Origin: JAJNBD01 sp964471475
GTDB taxonomy: Bacteria > Pseudomonadota > Gammaproteobacteria > CAISUE01
DNA length: 36,664 nucleotides
Direction: 5' to 3'
NCBI GenBank assembly: GCA_964471475.1
Contig: CAYYFQ010000019.1
Location: 1 to 36,664, forward strand
The notes beneath the pieces are model-generated. The model worked only from the letters and a program-made list of their open reading frames with translations. It had not been told where the DNA came from and made no database searches. Below, piece after piece: positions 23,967 through 33,734 of this stretch (within the stretch, counting starts at the first letter, position 1; the number at the start of each line of letters is the position of its first letter). A program made the position numbers and the translations under genes.

Positions 23967-24977
23967 CTAGGATAATCCTTTAGCAATTTGTATCGCATTC
24001 CATGCGGCACCTTTGTGAAGATTATCTGAAATTAACCAAAAATTCAAGTACTCAGGTCCATCTTGGGGGTGACGACGCAGCCGAGCAACCCAAACCCAGT
24101 CATTACCTTCAGCATGAGTTAATGCCGTAGGAATAGTGTGTGCACAATACTTAATGCCTGGAAAAGCTTGGAGCGCTTGGGCGGCAGCCTCAAGCGTTAA
24201 TGGTTTTTTAGTTTTAATATGTACCGCTTCCGAATGTCCATGCCAAACCGGTACCCTCACCGCCGTGGCATTTACGCGGATATCCGCATGGAGGATTTTG
24301 GTAGTTTCCTCTTGCATTTTAACTTCTTCTTTGGTGAAACCAGAAGGCAATACCTCATCGATCAAAGGAACCACATTGAAAGCGATAGGAATAAACTGGT
24401 CGCCGCTTGCGGTGCGAGCATCTCCCCCCCCCTCTCCAGACATATACTTTTTCATTTGAAGGCTTAAAGCCTCAATGCCGAGTTGCCCTGCGCCGGAAAC
24501 TGCCTGATAAGTGGCAATTTCAACCCGTTCTACTTCCGCAAGGTCATGAAGTGGCTTTAAAGCTAAAACTAATTGTGTCGTAGAGCAATTAGGAGTGGCG
24601 ATAATGTGGCTTGCATAGGTTTCGATGTCTTGCCAATTCACTTCAGGAATGATTAATGGCACATTCGGATCCTGACGAAAGTAAGAGCTTTTATCAATCA
24701 CCCAGCAACCCTTTTGAGCAGCTTTAGGAGCATAAATTTTAGCAACTTCATTACCCGCCGCAAAAAAAGCAATATCTACTTTGGAAAAGTCAAATTCATC
24801 GAGAGCTTGAATAGCGAGCGTTTGGTCAAGATAACTAACTTGTTGGCCTTTAGATTTTTGACTGGCCAGGAAGTGTAATTGATGAGCAGGAAATTGTTCG
24901 CGAGCTAGCAGTTTAGAAAGTACGCCACCGACAGTGCCTGTGGCACCGACGATGGCGATTTTTTTTTGATTCAGCAT
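23967..24977 (-). CDS. asd: Aspartate-semialdehyde dehydrogenase
   Basis: The 336-aa protein has the NADP-binding GATGTVGG at residues 11-18, the catalytic Cys131 in ATPNCSTTQ, GAGQLG for the substrate loop and a general-base His in VWHGHSEAVH. It reduces aspartyl phosphate to aspartate semialdehyde, feeding DAP/lysine, threonine and methionine. A run of nine G residues (plus-strand C9 at 24424-24432) encodes part of GEGGGD. The gene starts 9 nt after the rpsA stop, an uncommon linkage that suggests co-transcription with ribosomal protein S1. Confidence 0.95.
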   Translation of the reverse strand: MLNQKKIAIVGATGTVGGVLSKLLAREQFPAHQLHFLASQKSKGQQVSYLDQTLAIQALDEFDFSKVDIAFFAAGNEVAKIYAPKAAQKGCWVIDKSSYFRQDPNVPLIIPEVNWQDIETYASHIIATPNCSTTQLVLALKPLHDLAEVERVEIATYQAVSGAGQLGIEALSLQMKKYMSGEGGGDARTASGDQFIPIAFNVVPLIDEVLPSGFTKEEVKMQEETTKILHADIRVNATAVRVPVWHGHSEAVHIKTKKPLTLEAAAQALQAFPGIKYCAHTIPTALTHAEGNDWVWVARLRRHPQDGPEYLNFWLISDNLHKGAAWNAIQIAKGLS

Positions 24978-24986
24978 AAAACAGCG

Positions 24987-26645
24987 TTACTCTTCAATCT
25001 TTTCCTTCAGCAAATCACCAAGAGTACCGCCAGATTTTTCTGCTTGACGATTGAGGTCACTTAATACATCTTTTTCTTCTTTCATTTCTCGTGCTTTAAT
25101 GGAAAGATTGAAACGATTGTTTTTCTTATCATGACTCATGACTTTGGCTTCAACTTCATCACCCACTTTTAAGAGGTCATGAATATTGCTGCCTTTTTCA
25201 CGGGAAGCTTCGCTCGCTTTAATAAAAGCTTCACTGCCATCATTTAACTCAACGATAGCACCTTCATCGCTCACAGCAGTTACTTTACCTAACGCGATAT
25301 CCCCTTTCTTTAAAGAAGCAGAGGCAGGTTTTTCGTCAAGTTGTTTGATCCCTAAAGAAATGCGTTCACGGTCAGCGTCAATTGCCAATACGGTTGCCGT
25401 GACTTCATCACCTTTCTTATACTTACGAATGGCTTCTTCGGGGGTGAGCGACCAAGAAATATCCGACATATGCACCAAACCATCGATACCATCGTTAAGA
25501 CCAATGAAGATACCAAAATCAGTAATTGATTTAATTCTTCCTGTAATGACATCCCCTTTTTGATGAGCATCTGAAAAAGCTTTCCAAGGATTAGGTTTGC
25601 ATTGTTTGATCCCTAAAGAAATACGACGACGCTCAGGATCAATATCCAACACCATCACTTCAACAGAATCTCCTAACGATACTACTTTAGAAGGATGAAT
25701 ATTTTTGTTTGTCCAATCCATTTCAGAAACATGAACCAAACCTTCAATTCCTTCTTCAATTTCTACAAAGCAACCATAGTCAGCCATGTTAGTCACTTTC
25801 CCAACCGTGCGTGCACCCACAGGGAAGCGGCGTGCCAAATCCCCCCAAGGATCATCACCCATTTGCTTCAAGCCTAAAGAAACACGGGTTTTTTCTTTAT
25901 CGTATTTAAGTACGCGCAACGATAACTCTTGGCCAACCGTTAATACCTCACTTGGATGACGCACGCGACGCCATGCAATATCTGTAATATGTAATAAACC
26001 GTCTAAACCACCTAAGTCAATAAAGGCACCATAATCTGTGATTCCTTTAACAACACCGTGGACCATAGCACCTTCCACTAAGTTATCCAATAAACTTTGA
26101 CGTTCAGCGGCAGCTTCAGCATTTAATATGTTACGGCGAGAAACCACAACGTTATTACGCTTATTATCAATTTTAACGATACGGAATTCTAAGGTTTTTC
26201 CTTCGATTTCACTAGCATCCTTCATCGCTTTGGCATCAATCAATGATCCAGGCAAGAAAGCTTTCACTGGCCCGATATCCACCGTAAAGCCCCCTTTAAC
26301 ACGTCCGGTCACTGTTCCCATGATGGGTTCGCCCGATTCGTGAAGCAGCACTAATTTATCCCATACTTCATTACGTTTGGCTTTTTCACGTGATAAGCGC
26401 GTTTCACCATAACCATCTTCAAAAGAGTCAAGTACCACGGCGACGGTATCGCCTATGTTGACTTCCAGTTCACCTATCTCATTTTTAAATTGAGCAAGCG
26501 GAATGGGGCATTCGGATTTAAGACCAACATCAACGATTACAAAATCACGAGTGATGGCAACAACACACCCGTTGACGGTAGAACCAGGATGTAAATCGGA
26601 TTTAGTAAAACTTTCTTCAAGTAATTGCTGAAAACTTTCTGACAT
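24987..26645 (-). CDS. rpsA: 30S ribosomal protein S1
   Basis: The 552-aa protein is built from six S1/OB-fold domains (about residues 20-87, 105-171, 192-260, 277-347, 364-434 and 451-517), the number seen in E. coli S1 (557 aa). Domains 1-2 bind the ribosome and the others bind mRNA. The C-terminal tail is acidic and short. It follows cmk, as in most gammaproteobacteria. Its leader lacks a Shine-Dalgarno but has a hairpin, as expected for S1 autoregulation. Confidence 0.97.
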   Translation of the reverse strand: MSESFQQLLEESFTKSDLHPGSTVNGCVVAITRDFVIVDVGLKSECPIPLAQFKNEIGELEVNIGDTVAVVLDSFEDGYGETRLSREKAKRNEVWDKLVLLHESGEPIMGTVTGRVKGGFTVDIGPVKAFLPGSLIDAKAMKDASEIEGKTLEFRIVKIDNKRNNVVVSRRNILNAEAAAERQSLLDNLVEGAMVHGVVKGITDYGAFIDLGGLDGLLHITDIAWRRVRHPSEVLTVGQELSLRVLKYDKEKTRVSLGLKQMGDDPWGDLARRFPVGARTVGKVTNMADYGCFVEIEEGIEGLVHVSEMDWTNKNIHPSKVVSLGDSVEVMVLDIDPERRRISLGIKQCKPNPWKAFSDAHQKGDVITGRIKSITDFGIFIGLNDGIDGLVHMSDISWSLTPEEAIRKYKKGDEVTATVLAIDADRERISLGIKQLDEKPASASLKKGDIALGKVTAVSDEGAIVELNDGSEAFIKASEASREKGSNIHDLLKVGDEVEAKVMSHDKKNNRFNLSIKAREMKEEKDVLSDLNRQAEKSGGTLGDLLKEKIEE

Positions 26646-26701
26646 AATTGATAAATAAGCGATAAGAATATCGCACCTGTTGTTAAGTTAAATAAAAAAA
26701 A
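26646..26701 (-). promoter_or_regulatory. rpsA leader: hairpin, no Shine-Dalgarno
   Basis: On the minus strand GCGATA-TTCT-TATCGC (26674-26659) is a perfect 6-bp stem ending 13 nt before the rpsA ATG. The bases between stem and start (TTATTTATCAATT) are U/A-rich with no purine-rich Shine-Dalgarno. This parallels the E. coli rpsA initiation region, where folded leader RNA recruits ribosomes and excess S1 represses translation. Function here is inferred. Confidence 0.45.
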
Positions 26702-27394
26702 CTAATTATTAGTTTTTCGCCCAAAAAAATTTTTCGGCACAATTTGATCCAATCTTTGGACGACTTCATGAATGGTTAAACCAGAGGTATCCACAACGAT
26801 GGCGTCTTGCGCTGGAATAAGCGGGGCAACTTCTCGAGTACGATCTCGAGCATCACGCTGCTCTATTTCTGCCAAAATAGCGGTGATTTTAGCATCGAAC
26901 CCTAGTTTTTGCAACTGACTATAACGCCGCTGAGCCCTTTCCTCAGCACTTGCCTCTAAGAAAATTTTGACATCCGCATCCGGAAAAATAACAGTCCCCA
27001 TATCGCGACCATCCGTCACCAAGCCAGGCGCTTGCCGAAAGGCCCTTTGACGATCCATTAACGCGTCACGTACTAAAGGAAATGCCGCTACTTTAGAAGC
27101 GGCTTGCGAGCAAGCTTCAGTACGAATAGCCTCTGTAATATCCTTTTCTTTCCAAAATATTCTAAAGCTCTGTTCGCTTTCTACAAATTGTACAGGCAAC
27201 ATGGCAGCCAATTGACTCAAACTCACTTCATCAGTTAAATCAAGGTGTTTGGAAAGCGCCATATAAGCAAGCACACGATATAAAGCGCCACTATCTAAAT
27301 AATGCCACCCTAATTCAAGAGCCAAAATATGGCTTATAGTGCCTTTTCCAGAACCACTGGGACCATCTATGGTAATGACGGGAATATGAGTCAT
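26702..27394 (-). CDS. cmk: Cytidylate kinase
   Basis: The 230-aa protein starts with the P-loop ITIDGPSGSGKGT (residues 7-19) and has the DGRDMGTV motif near residue 130 and the RAQRRYSQL lid region, all typical of Cmk. It phosphorylates CMP and dCMP. It lies 6 nt after serC, so translation is probably coupled, and 56 nt before rpsA. Confidence 0.95.
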   Translation of the reverse strand: MTHIPVITIDGPSGSGKGTISHILALELGWHYLDSGALYRVLAYMALSKHLDLTDEVSLSQLAAMLPVQFVESEQSFRIFWKEKDITEAIRTEACSQAASKVAAFPLVRDALMDRQRAFRQAPGLVTDGRDMGTVIFPDADVKIFLEASAEERAQRRYSQLQKLGFDAKITAILAEIEQRDARDRTREVAPLIPAQDAIVVDTSGLTIHEVVQRLDQIVPKNFFGRKTNN

Positions 27395-27400
27395 ATGATT

Positions 27401-28489
27401 TTAGGCCCTTTGCTCAAAATCACGCATAAATGCCACTAAGGCTTTCACTCCTTCCATCGGCATTCCATTGTAAATGCTGGCTCGGATACCACCGCGCATT
27501 TTGTGGCCTTTTAAAAAGCATAAATCATGCGCTTTAGCTTCATTCAAAAAACGCATTGTCATCGCTTGGTCTGGCAAATCAAATACCACATTCATCACCG
27601 AGCGATAATTTTTATCCACGGGGCAATTGTAGAGTTCACTTTGATCTACACAATCATACAGTAGTTGCGCTTTAGCGCGATTGCGAGCCTCCATAACTTT
27701 CAAGCCTCCTTGTTTTTTAAGCCACTTAAAAACAAGCCCTGATAAATACCAAATAAATGTAGGAGGCGTATGAATTAAAGAATGGCTTTCAGCCAAGTGT
27801 TTGTAACTAAAAATAGCCGGTACCCTATTATCCGTGCAACGTGATAACCATTCTTTGGGAAGCAAAACGACGGTTAATCCGGCTGCACCAAAATTTTTTT
27901 GCGCTACAGCATAAATGATGGGATCTTGATCAAACGTGATCGGTTTCGTCAAAAATTCCGATGACATATCAATTGCCAACGTTTTATTGACCTTTGGTCT
28001 TTCATGCATTTGGACACCATTCACGGTTTCATTGGCTACATAATGAAAATATTTCGCTTTTGAATTTAGTTGCCAACTTTTTGGATCGGGAACCGTTGTA
28101 TAGTGTGAAAAAGCACCTGTCGCTACTAAATTCGCTTCAACAAAACGGGAAGCTTCATCATAACATTTGGCGGACCAAATTCCCGTCACTAGATAATCGG
28201 CACTCTCATGTGGTTGCAAAAGATTCATAGGCAAAAAAGCAAATTGCCCTTGACCACCTCCATCAGTAAATAAAATTTCATAATGAGAAGGAAGCGCAAG
28301 TAAATCACGCAAATCTTGTTTAATCTCCGCTACCAAACTTTCAAACTCTGGGCTACGATGGCTCAACTCCATCACCGATACCCCCATACCACACCAGTCT
28401 AAAAGTTCTTCCCGCGCTTGCTCTAATACTTCTTGTGGCAACATAGCGGGTCCGGGACTAAAATTCCATACACGTTTGTGTTGTTTCAT
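27401..28489 (-). CDS. serC: Phosphoserine aminotransferase
   Basis: The PLP-binding lysine is K198 in AVAQKNFGAAG, with NFSPGPAMLP near the N-terminus and RGGIRASIYN at the C-terminus. With the ATG at 28489 the length is 362 aa, equal to E. coli SerC; a GTG at 28507 would add six residues without a better binding site. It makes phosphoserine from 3-phosphohydroxypyruvate and also serves PLP synthesis. aroA, the usual partner after serC, is missing; cmk follows directly. Confidence 0.95.
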   Translation of the reverse strand: MKQHKRVWNFSPGPAMLPQEVLEQAREELLDWCGMGVSVMELSHRSPEFESLVAEIKQDLRDLLALPSHYEILFTDGGGQGQFAFLPMNLLQPHESADYLVTGIWSAKCYDEASRFVEANLVATGAFSHYTTVPDPKSWQLNSKAKYFHYVANETVNGVQMHERPKVNKTLAIDMSSEFLTKPITFDQDPIIYAVAQKNFGAAGLTVVLLPKEWLSRCTDNRVPAIFSYKHLAESHSLIHTPPTFIWYLSGLVFKWLKKQGGLKVMEARNRAKAQLLYDCVDQSELYNCPVDKNYRSVMNVVFDLPDQAMTMRFLNEAKAHDLCFLKGHKMRGGIRASIYNGMPMEGVKALVAFMRDFEQRA

Positions 28490-28519
28490 AAATATTTCGC
28501 TTTTCACCAGGGTGTGCCC

Positions 28520-30202
28520 CTAGTGGTTTTCCACCAACAAATCATCATCATGTCGCGCAATAATATGGAAATGATGATGGGTGCGCTGCTTTTCAAAGTC
28601 ACTGTCATCCATAATAGCAAAAACGCGTTTTTGACCATCCCAAATAGGCCAGAAAGCCTCTTGAGTTAGAAGTCGCTCTTTTGCATCGCTTTGATGATCA
28701 TAACCAAAACTCAGTTCATTTTTCCAATTTACAATCAATACCAATCTCTGTAAATAAACCGGGAGATCTTGATAATATAAGCCATAGCTGGCCACTACAT
28801 CAGTGGGTTGAATAATATGCTTCAAATGCAAAACCAATGATTTAATAGGTCGCTCATCAAATTGCGGAGCGGTGATAACGACGCCCCATAAAAAAACACT
28901 TTGCATGAGTATTACCCACATAAATCGTAGTTTACGCGCCTCTTGCTCACTGATGGCTAAAAGGCCTATACCCGAAATAAACCAAATAGTTGCCAAACCA
29001 CGAATGTGCGCCAAAGCAAATGATGAAAATTCGTGCAACCGAAAACTTGCCACCCAAAATCCCACGCTCAAAACTATCCAAACACCCGCCATCATTACAC
29101 TAGATTTTTTATCAAAAAGTCCTAAAGTTTGATGTCGACAAGCACTGGCAAGCAAAATTGCTAAAGGAGGCATAATCGGTAAAATGTAAGGAATCAATTT
29201 AGATTGCGAAATAGAAAAAAATAAAAAAATCTCACTTGCCCATAACAAAAAAAATAGATGCTTATGCTGCACATTTTTATTGGTAGCCGCAGTAATACTT
29301 CTTACAAAAACTTTTCTTATAATTGCTATCCCTGCAAAAATCACCCAAGGGAAAAAGCCCGCAATCAACACAGGAATAAACCACCACATTGGCTGATAGC
29401 GTCCAGCTGATTTAGTCAAAAACCGTAAAAACTGTTGATCCACAAAATAAAAATGAAAAAACTCTGGGTTTCTAAGTTGCACTAAGATATGCCAAGGCAA
29501 GCTAATTGCCAATACAATAACGAGACCTAGAAAAATATGTAATGTAGGAATCAAACGCCAATGATGAGTGAGCACTATCCAAGAAACAATTACCGCCCCT
29601 GGCAACAAAATACCAATTAATCCTTTGCTTAAAATAGCAAAGGCCATCGCGGCATACATCACTACAAGCACTCCACTTCTTTTCATTGAAGTAGTCGGTA
29701 AATTTACTGCCACAATAAAAGCCAGTAAGCTGATCGTAATCCATAAGCTTACTAACATATCAAGAGTGATAGAGTGCGCCATTACAAAATACAAAGGGGA
29801 AGTCGCCAAAATTAAAGCCGCCGCAAGCGCTGCAATGCGATCAAATAAAAACCGAGTTGCCGAGTACACTGCTACGCCGCCGAGAATCCCCATTAACGCG
29901 GTAGGTGCGCGCAAAGCCCATTCATTGATACCAAAAAAAGGAAATATGCTCGCTTGAATCCAATATAACAAAGGAGGTTTTTCAAAATATTTTATGCCAT
30001 CTAAATGGGGCGTAACAAAATCATGAAACCACCACATCTCGCGTGGGATTTCTGTGTAACGGGCTTCGTCGGGCACACTAAGAGCACGAGCACCCAGCAT
30101 AAAACCAAACAATATCGCCGTATAGAGGACTAACCAAAAAAGGTCAGTGATCCAAGTGTTTTTTTGTGTGTTCACAATGCTATTCTCATTTTTCACCAGC
30201 AA
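28520..30202 (-). CDS. ArnT-like membrane glycosyltransferase (GT83/PMT superfamily)
   Basis: This 560-aa integral membrane protein has about 12 hydrophobic segments. The periplasmic loop after TM1 carries VPDEARYTEIPREMWW with the catalytic acidic pair D45-E46, followed by YFEKPPLLYWIQA, both hallmark motifs of ArnT and related lipid-A/glycoprotein glycosyltransferases using undecaprenyl-linked sugars. True ArnT adds 4-amino-arabinose to lipid A; no arnBCAD genes are near, so the donor is unknown. The start is uncertain: TTG at 30202 opens the frame, while a GTG at 30175 has GAG at a suitable distance. Confidence 0.8.
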   Translation of the reverse strand: MLVKNENSIVNTQKNTWITDLFWLVLYTAILFGFMLGARALSVPDEARYTEIPREMWWFHDFVTPHLDGIKYFEKPPLLYWIQASIFPFFGINEWALRAPTALMGILGGVAVYSATRFLFDRIAALAAALILATSPLYFVMAHSITLDMLVSLWITISLLAFIVAVNLPTTSMKRSGVLVVMYAAMAFAILSKGLIGILLPGAVIVSWIVLTHHWRLIPTLHIFLGLVIVLAISLPWHILVQLRNPEFFHFYFVDQQFLRFLTKSAGRYQPMWWFIPVLIAGFFPWVIFAGIAIIRKVFVRSITAATNKNVQHKHLFFLLWASEIFLFFSISQSKLIPYILPIMPPLAILLASACRHQTLGLFDKKSSVMMAGVWIVLSVGFWVASFRLHEFSSFALAHIRGLATIWFISGIGLLAISEQEARKLRFMWVILMQSVFLWGVVITAPQFDERPIKSLVLHLKHIIQPTDVVASYGLYYQDLPVYLQRLVLIVNWKNELSFGYDHQSDAKERLLTQEAFWPIWDGQKRVFAIMDDSDFEKQRTHHHFHIIARHDDDLLVENH

Positions 30203-30230
30203 TCGCGCAGAATTTTTCTAGTACATCACG

Positions 30231-30509
30231 TCATTTATTTTGTCTGCCAAGATCAGGGACTCTTTTTCTGTCTCGACATAGCGAATTGTCAATACGCTCT
30301 AACAACCACTTATATTCCCGATGCTCGCATTTTTTAAATCCTAAAATCCATGCATATAAATCTTGGTCAGCTTCGGTTAAAAAATTTTCTACAATTTTTT
30401 TCTCCTCCAGAGAAAATTGTAGAAAATTTTTCTCAAAAAAAGGGAATAATATTAAATCTAATTCTAACATTCCACGCCGACAAGCCCATTTTAATTGAGA
30501 ATGCTCCAT
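30231..30509 (-). CDS. sdhE: FAD assembly factor SdhE
   Basis: The 92-aa protein has the SdhE signature: LKWACRRGMLELDLIL, with the conserved R12-G13-x-x-E16 that contacts the flavoprotein. It promotes covalent attachment of FAD to succinate dehydrogenase SdhA. It starts 3 nt after putA, so translational coupling with a flavoenzyme gene is likely, although PutA binds FAD noncovalently. The C-terminal tail is longer and more basic (DRKRVPDLGRQNK) than usual. Confidence 0.88.
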   Translation of the reverse strand: MEHSQLKWACRRGMLELDLILFPFFEKNFLQFSLEEKKIVENFLTEADQDLYAWILGFKKCEHREYKWLLERIDNSLCRDRKRVPDLGRQNK

Positions 30510-30512
30510 GAA

Positions 30513-33500
30513 TTAACCTGCTGCATCTGAAGAAGCCATAGCCATTAATGAAGCATTACCACCCGCCGCTGTGGTGTTTACCGTAATCGTCTTCTCCGTA
30601 CACAATCGTAACAAATAATGAGGACCACCCGCTTTGGGACCCGTACCTGACAACCCTTCTCCACCAAAAGGTTGGACGCCCACGACCGCACCAATCATAT
30701 TCCGATTCACATAAACATTCCCTACATTCACGCGAGAGGCAATATATTCCACCGTGTGCTCAATACGCGTTTGAATGCCAAGTGTTAAGCCATAACCTGT
30801 CGAATTAATTTGCTCAATAACACCATCCAAAGCATTCGCCTCAAAACGAATCACGTGTAACACAGGCCCAAATACTTCTTTCGTTAATATCTGCATATTG
30901 GGAAGTTCATAGGCACATGGTGCAAAAAAAGTACCTTTTTCAAAATTTCCCCTTTGAACTTCTGCAATTTTTTTCACCGATGGTAAAGATTCCAAATAAT
31001 GCTTATGTGCTAATAATGTGTTCAAAGCATTTTCGTCAATCACAGGCCCCACATCAGTAGCTAATTGACTAGGATCACCCATCGTTAACTCTGCAATAGC
31101 ACCTTTTAGCATATGAATCGTTTTTTCCGCCACCTCTTCTTGAATAAATAAAACACGTAGAGCAGAGCAACGTTGCCCAGCGCTTCCAAAAGCCGAAACA
31201 ATCACATCTTGCACTACTTGCTCTGTTAAAGCCGAAGAATCTACAATCATCGCATTTTGGCCCCCGGTTTCTGCAATTAAAGGCACAATGGGGCCTGCAC
31301 GATGGGCTAAGCTACGATTAATCTGCTGAGCTGTAGCCGTGGAACCAGTAAAAATCACGCCTTTAATCTGTTCATTTTGAATAAATTTTTGATCGATCGT
31401 AGTGCCACTAGCAATAACTAACTGACACACCTCTAGAGGAATCCCTGCTTCATGTAAAATTTCTACAGCACGCGCCGCAATCAACGTCGTTTGCGCAGAC
31501 GCTTTTGCTAACACCGTATTGCCTGCTACCAAACTTGCGCAAACCTGGCCTAAAAAAATCGCCAAAGGAAAGTTCCATGGGCTAATACATACGATAGGAC
31601 CGCGTCCTTCCATCAATAACGTATTAGTTTCCCCCGTTGGGCCAGCTAAAGAGATTGGTGATAATGTTTGCGTGGCCATTTTTGCATAATAACGACAAAA
31701 ATCGATGGCTTCACGTACTTCAGCATTAGCATCCCCCAAAGTTTTTCCCGCTTCAAATGTTGCAAGCCACATCAATTCATATTTTTTTTGTTCCATCAAA
31801 TCAGCTGCTTTCAACAAACACTGGGCTCGATGCTCGATGCTTTGCTGTGACCAAGTGGCAAAAGCTCGTACACTGCGCCAAATAGCGTTTTCAAAATAAC
31901 TTTCTTTCGCACTCATTACCGTACCTACTTGAGTTGGCCCCGCGGGTCCAACTACAGTTTGTGGTGAATTTAATTCGCTCTCTTGTGCTAAAGTTGATTT
32001 GGCTTGATATTTTTTTTTGCTTGCTTGCTCATAACCAGCCTGTACCTCTTGCAGTTCAATCACATTAGAAAAATCTATGCCTTTGGAATTCAAACGATCT
32101 GTGCCATACAATAAAGCAGGAAGCGGAATCGCAGGATTTGCTTTTGGCTTAGAATTTATCAACTGTAAAACAGGATCCATGGTCAGTTGATGCACAGAAA
32201 TCGATTCATTCAAGATTTGATTAACAAAAGAACTATTAGCGCCATTCTCCAACAAACGACGTACTAAATACGCCAAAAGATCTTCATGCCCACCAACAGG
32301 TGCATAAACACGGCAAGGGATATTTTTAGCCGTTTGTTTCAACACTTCATCATACAAGGTATAACCCATTCCGTGAAGACATTGAAACTCGAAATCGTCA
32401 CGCTCTCCCGCCAACTCTAACACCGCTGCCACACTAAATGCATTGTGAGTCGCAAATTGGGGATAGAAAGCCTCAGGATAATCAAGAATTTTTTTAACAC
32501 ACGCAAGAAAAGACACATCTGTCGCTACTTTACGCGTAAACACAGGGTAACCTTCAAAGCCCCCCACTTGACTCATTTTGATTTCGCTATCCCAATAAGC
32601 GCCTTTAATGAGCCGAATAAATATTTTTTTATGTTGCGATTTTGCTAATGCTGCGAGCCAATCAATCAGATAATAAGCACGTTTTTGATAAGATTGCACC
32701 GCCAAACCAAAACCTTCCCAGCCTGCAAATTCAGAATCGCAAAACACTTGCTCAATAATATCAAGCGAGAGATCTAAACGATCTGCTTCTTCAGCATCAA
32801 CCGTCAAACCAATATTGTATTGTTTAGCTTTTCGAGTAAGTAATTTTAATTTCGGCACTAAAATTTCGATGGCTTTTTTGCGATGTGAAAATTCATAACG
32901 CGGGTATAAAGCGGACAATTTAATAGAAATCCCAGAAGAACGAATCAAATTATGAGAAGCTTTTTTACCAATCATCTCTATCGCATCAAGATAAGATTGC
33001 ATATATCGCTCGGCATCTTGCGCCGTGCGAGCAGCCTCACCTAACATATCATAAGAAAATAAATATCCCATTTTTTCCAAAGACTCTGCGCGCTTCTGGG
33101 CTTCAACAATCGTTTGCCCCATCACAAATTGCTCACCTAGATTTTTAATCGCTTGTCCAATAGCCACACGAACCATGGGGGCGGTCATTTTTTGCATTAA
33201 TGATTTTACTGCGCCATTCAAAGTAGCCTCTGCATGTGGTGGATTCAGTACTTTACCACTAAAAATCAATCCCCACGTCGCCGCGTTAACAAAAAGCGAA
33301 TTACTTTTTCCTGCATGCTCCGACCAATTAGCCGGTGCAATTTTGTCAGCAATCAATTTATCTACCGTCGCTTTATCAGGGATACGAAGCATAGCTTCTG
33401 CCAAACACATTAATGCAATGCCCTCTTCACCTGATAAATCATATTCTTTTAAAAAGGCGTCCATGCCGCCTTTTGCAATACGCTTGACACGAATAGCTTC

Positions 33501-33647
33501 AATAAATTTTGCCGCGCGTGATTGAATATTTTTAAGCGTGTTTGGCGAAAGCTCAGCCGCCTTCAACAATATCGCATCGCATTCTGCTTCCTCGAAGCGA
33601 TAAAATTGATTCATAATTTGTCGCAGTTCAGTAAGTGGTAAGTTCAT
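30513..33647 (-). CDS. putA: Bifunctional proline dehydrogenase / P5C dehydrogenase, short type
   Basis: The 1044-aa protein has an FAD-binding proline dehydrogenase barrel (roughly residues 150-480, with LIKGAYWDSEIK and TLYDEVLK) and an aldehyde dehydrogenase domain (about 560-1030) with Cys827 in GQRCSALRVLF and AETGGQNA. It oxidises proline to glutamate in two steps with channelling. The ribbon-helix-helix DNA-binding domain of E. coli PutA (1320 aa) is absent, as is the extra C-terminal domain, so it is the enzyme-only form and cannot repress its own gene. It heads the putA-sdhE pair. Confidence 0.95.
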   Translation of the reverse strand: MNLPLTELRQIMNQFYRFEEAECDAILLKAAELSPNTLKNIQSRAAKFIEAIRVKRIAKGGMDAFLKEYDLSGEEGIALMCLAEAMLRIPDKATVDKLIADKIAPANWSEHAGKSNSLFVNAATWGLIFSGKVLNPPHAEATLNGAVKSLMQKMTAPMVRVAIGQAIKNLGEQFVMGQTIVEAQKRAESLEKMGYLFSYDMLGEAARTAQDAERYMQSYLDAIEMIGKKASHNLIRSSGISIKLSALYPRYEFSHRKKAIEILVPKLKLLTRKAKQYNIGLTVDAEEADRLDLSLDIIEQVFCDSEFAGWEGFGLAVQSYQKRAYYLIDWLAALAKSQHKKIFIRLIKGAYWDSEIKMSQVGGFEGYPVFTRKVATDVSFLACVKKILDYPEAFYPQFATHNAFSVAAVLELAGERDDFEFQCLHGMGYTLYDEVLKQTAKNIPCRVYAPVGGHEDLLAYLVRRLLENGANSSFVNQILNESISVHQLTMDPVLQLINSKPKANPAIPLPALLYGTDRLNSKGIDFSNVIELQEVQAGYEQASKKKYQAKSTLAQESELNSPQTVVGPAGPTQVGTVMSAKESYFENAIWRSVRAFATWSQQSIEHRAQCLLKAADLMEQKKYELMWLATFEAGKTLGDANAEVREAIDFCRYYAKMATQTLSPISLAGPTGETNTLLMEGRGPIVCISPWNFPLAIFLGQVCASLVAGNTVLAKASAQTTLIAARAVEILHEAGIPLEVCQLVIASGTTIDQKFIQNEQIKGVIFTGSTATAQQINRSLAHRAGPIVPLIAETGGQNAMIVDSSALTEQVVQDVIVSAFGSAGQRCSALRVLFIQEEVAEKTIHMLKGAIAELTMGDPSQLATDVGPVIDENALNTLLAHKHYLESLPSVKKIAEVQRGNFEKGTFFAPCAYELPNMQILTKEVFGPVLHVIRFEANALDGVIEQINSTGYGLTLGIQTRIEHTVEYIASRVNVGNVYVNRNMIGAVVGVQPFGGEGLSGTGPKAGGPHYLLRLCTEKTITVNTTAAGGNASLMAMASSDAAG

Positions 33648-33734
33648 AATGATTTGTTCTCATGTTTTTTCTTTATACTCTAGTTTTGATAATTATGATG
33701 ATGGCCTTCGTTGATGCATGCAAAAACCCTATAT

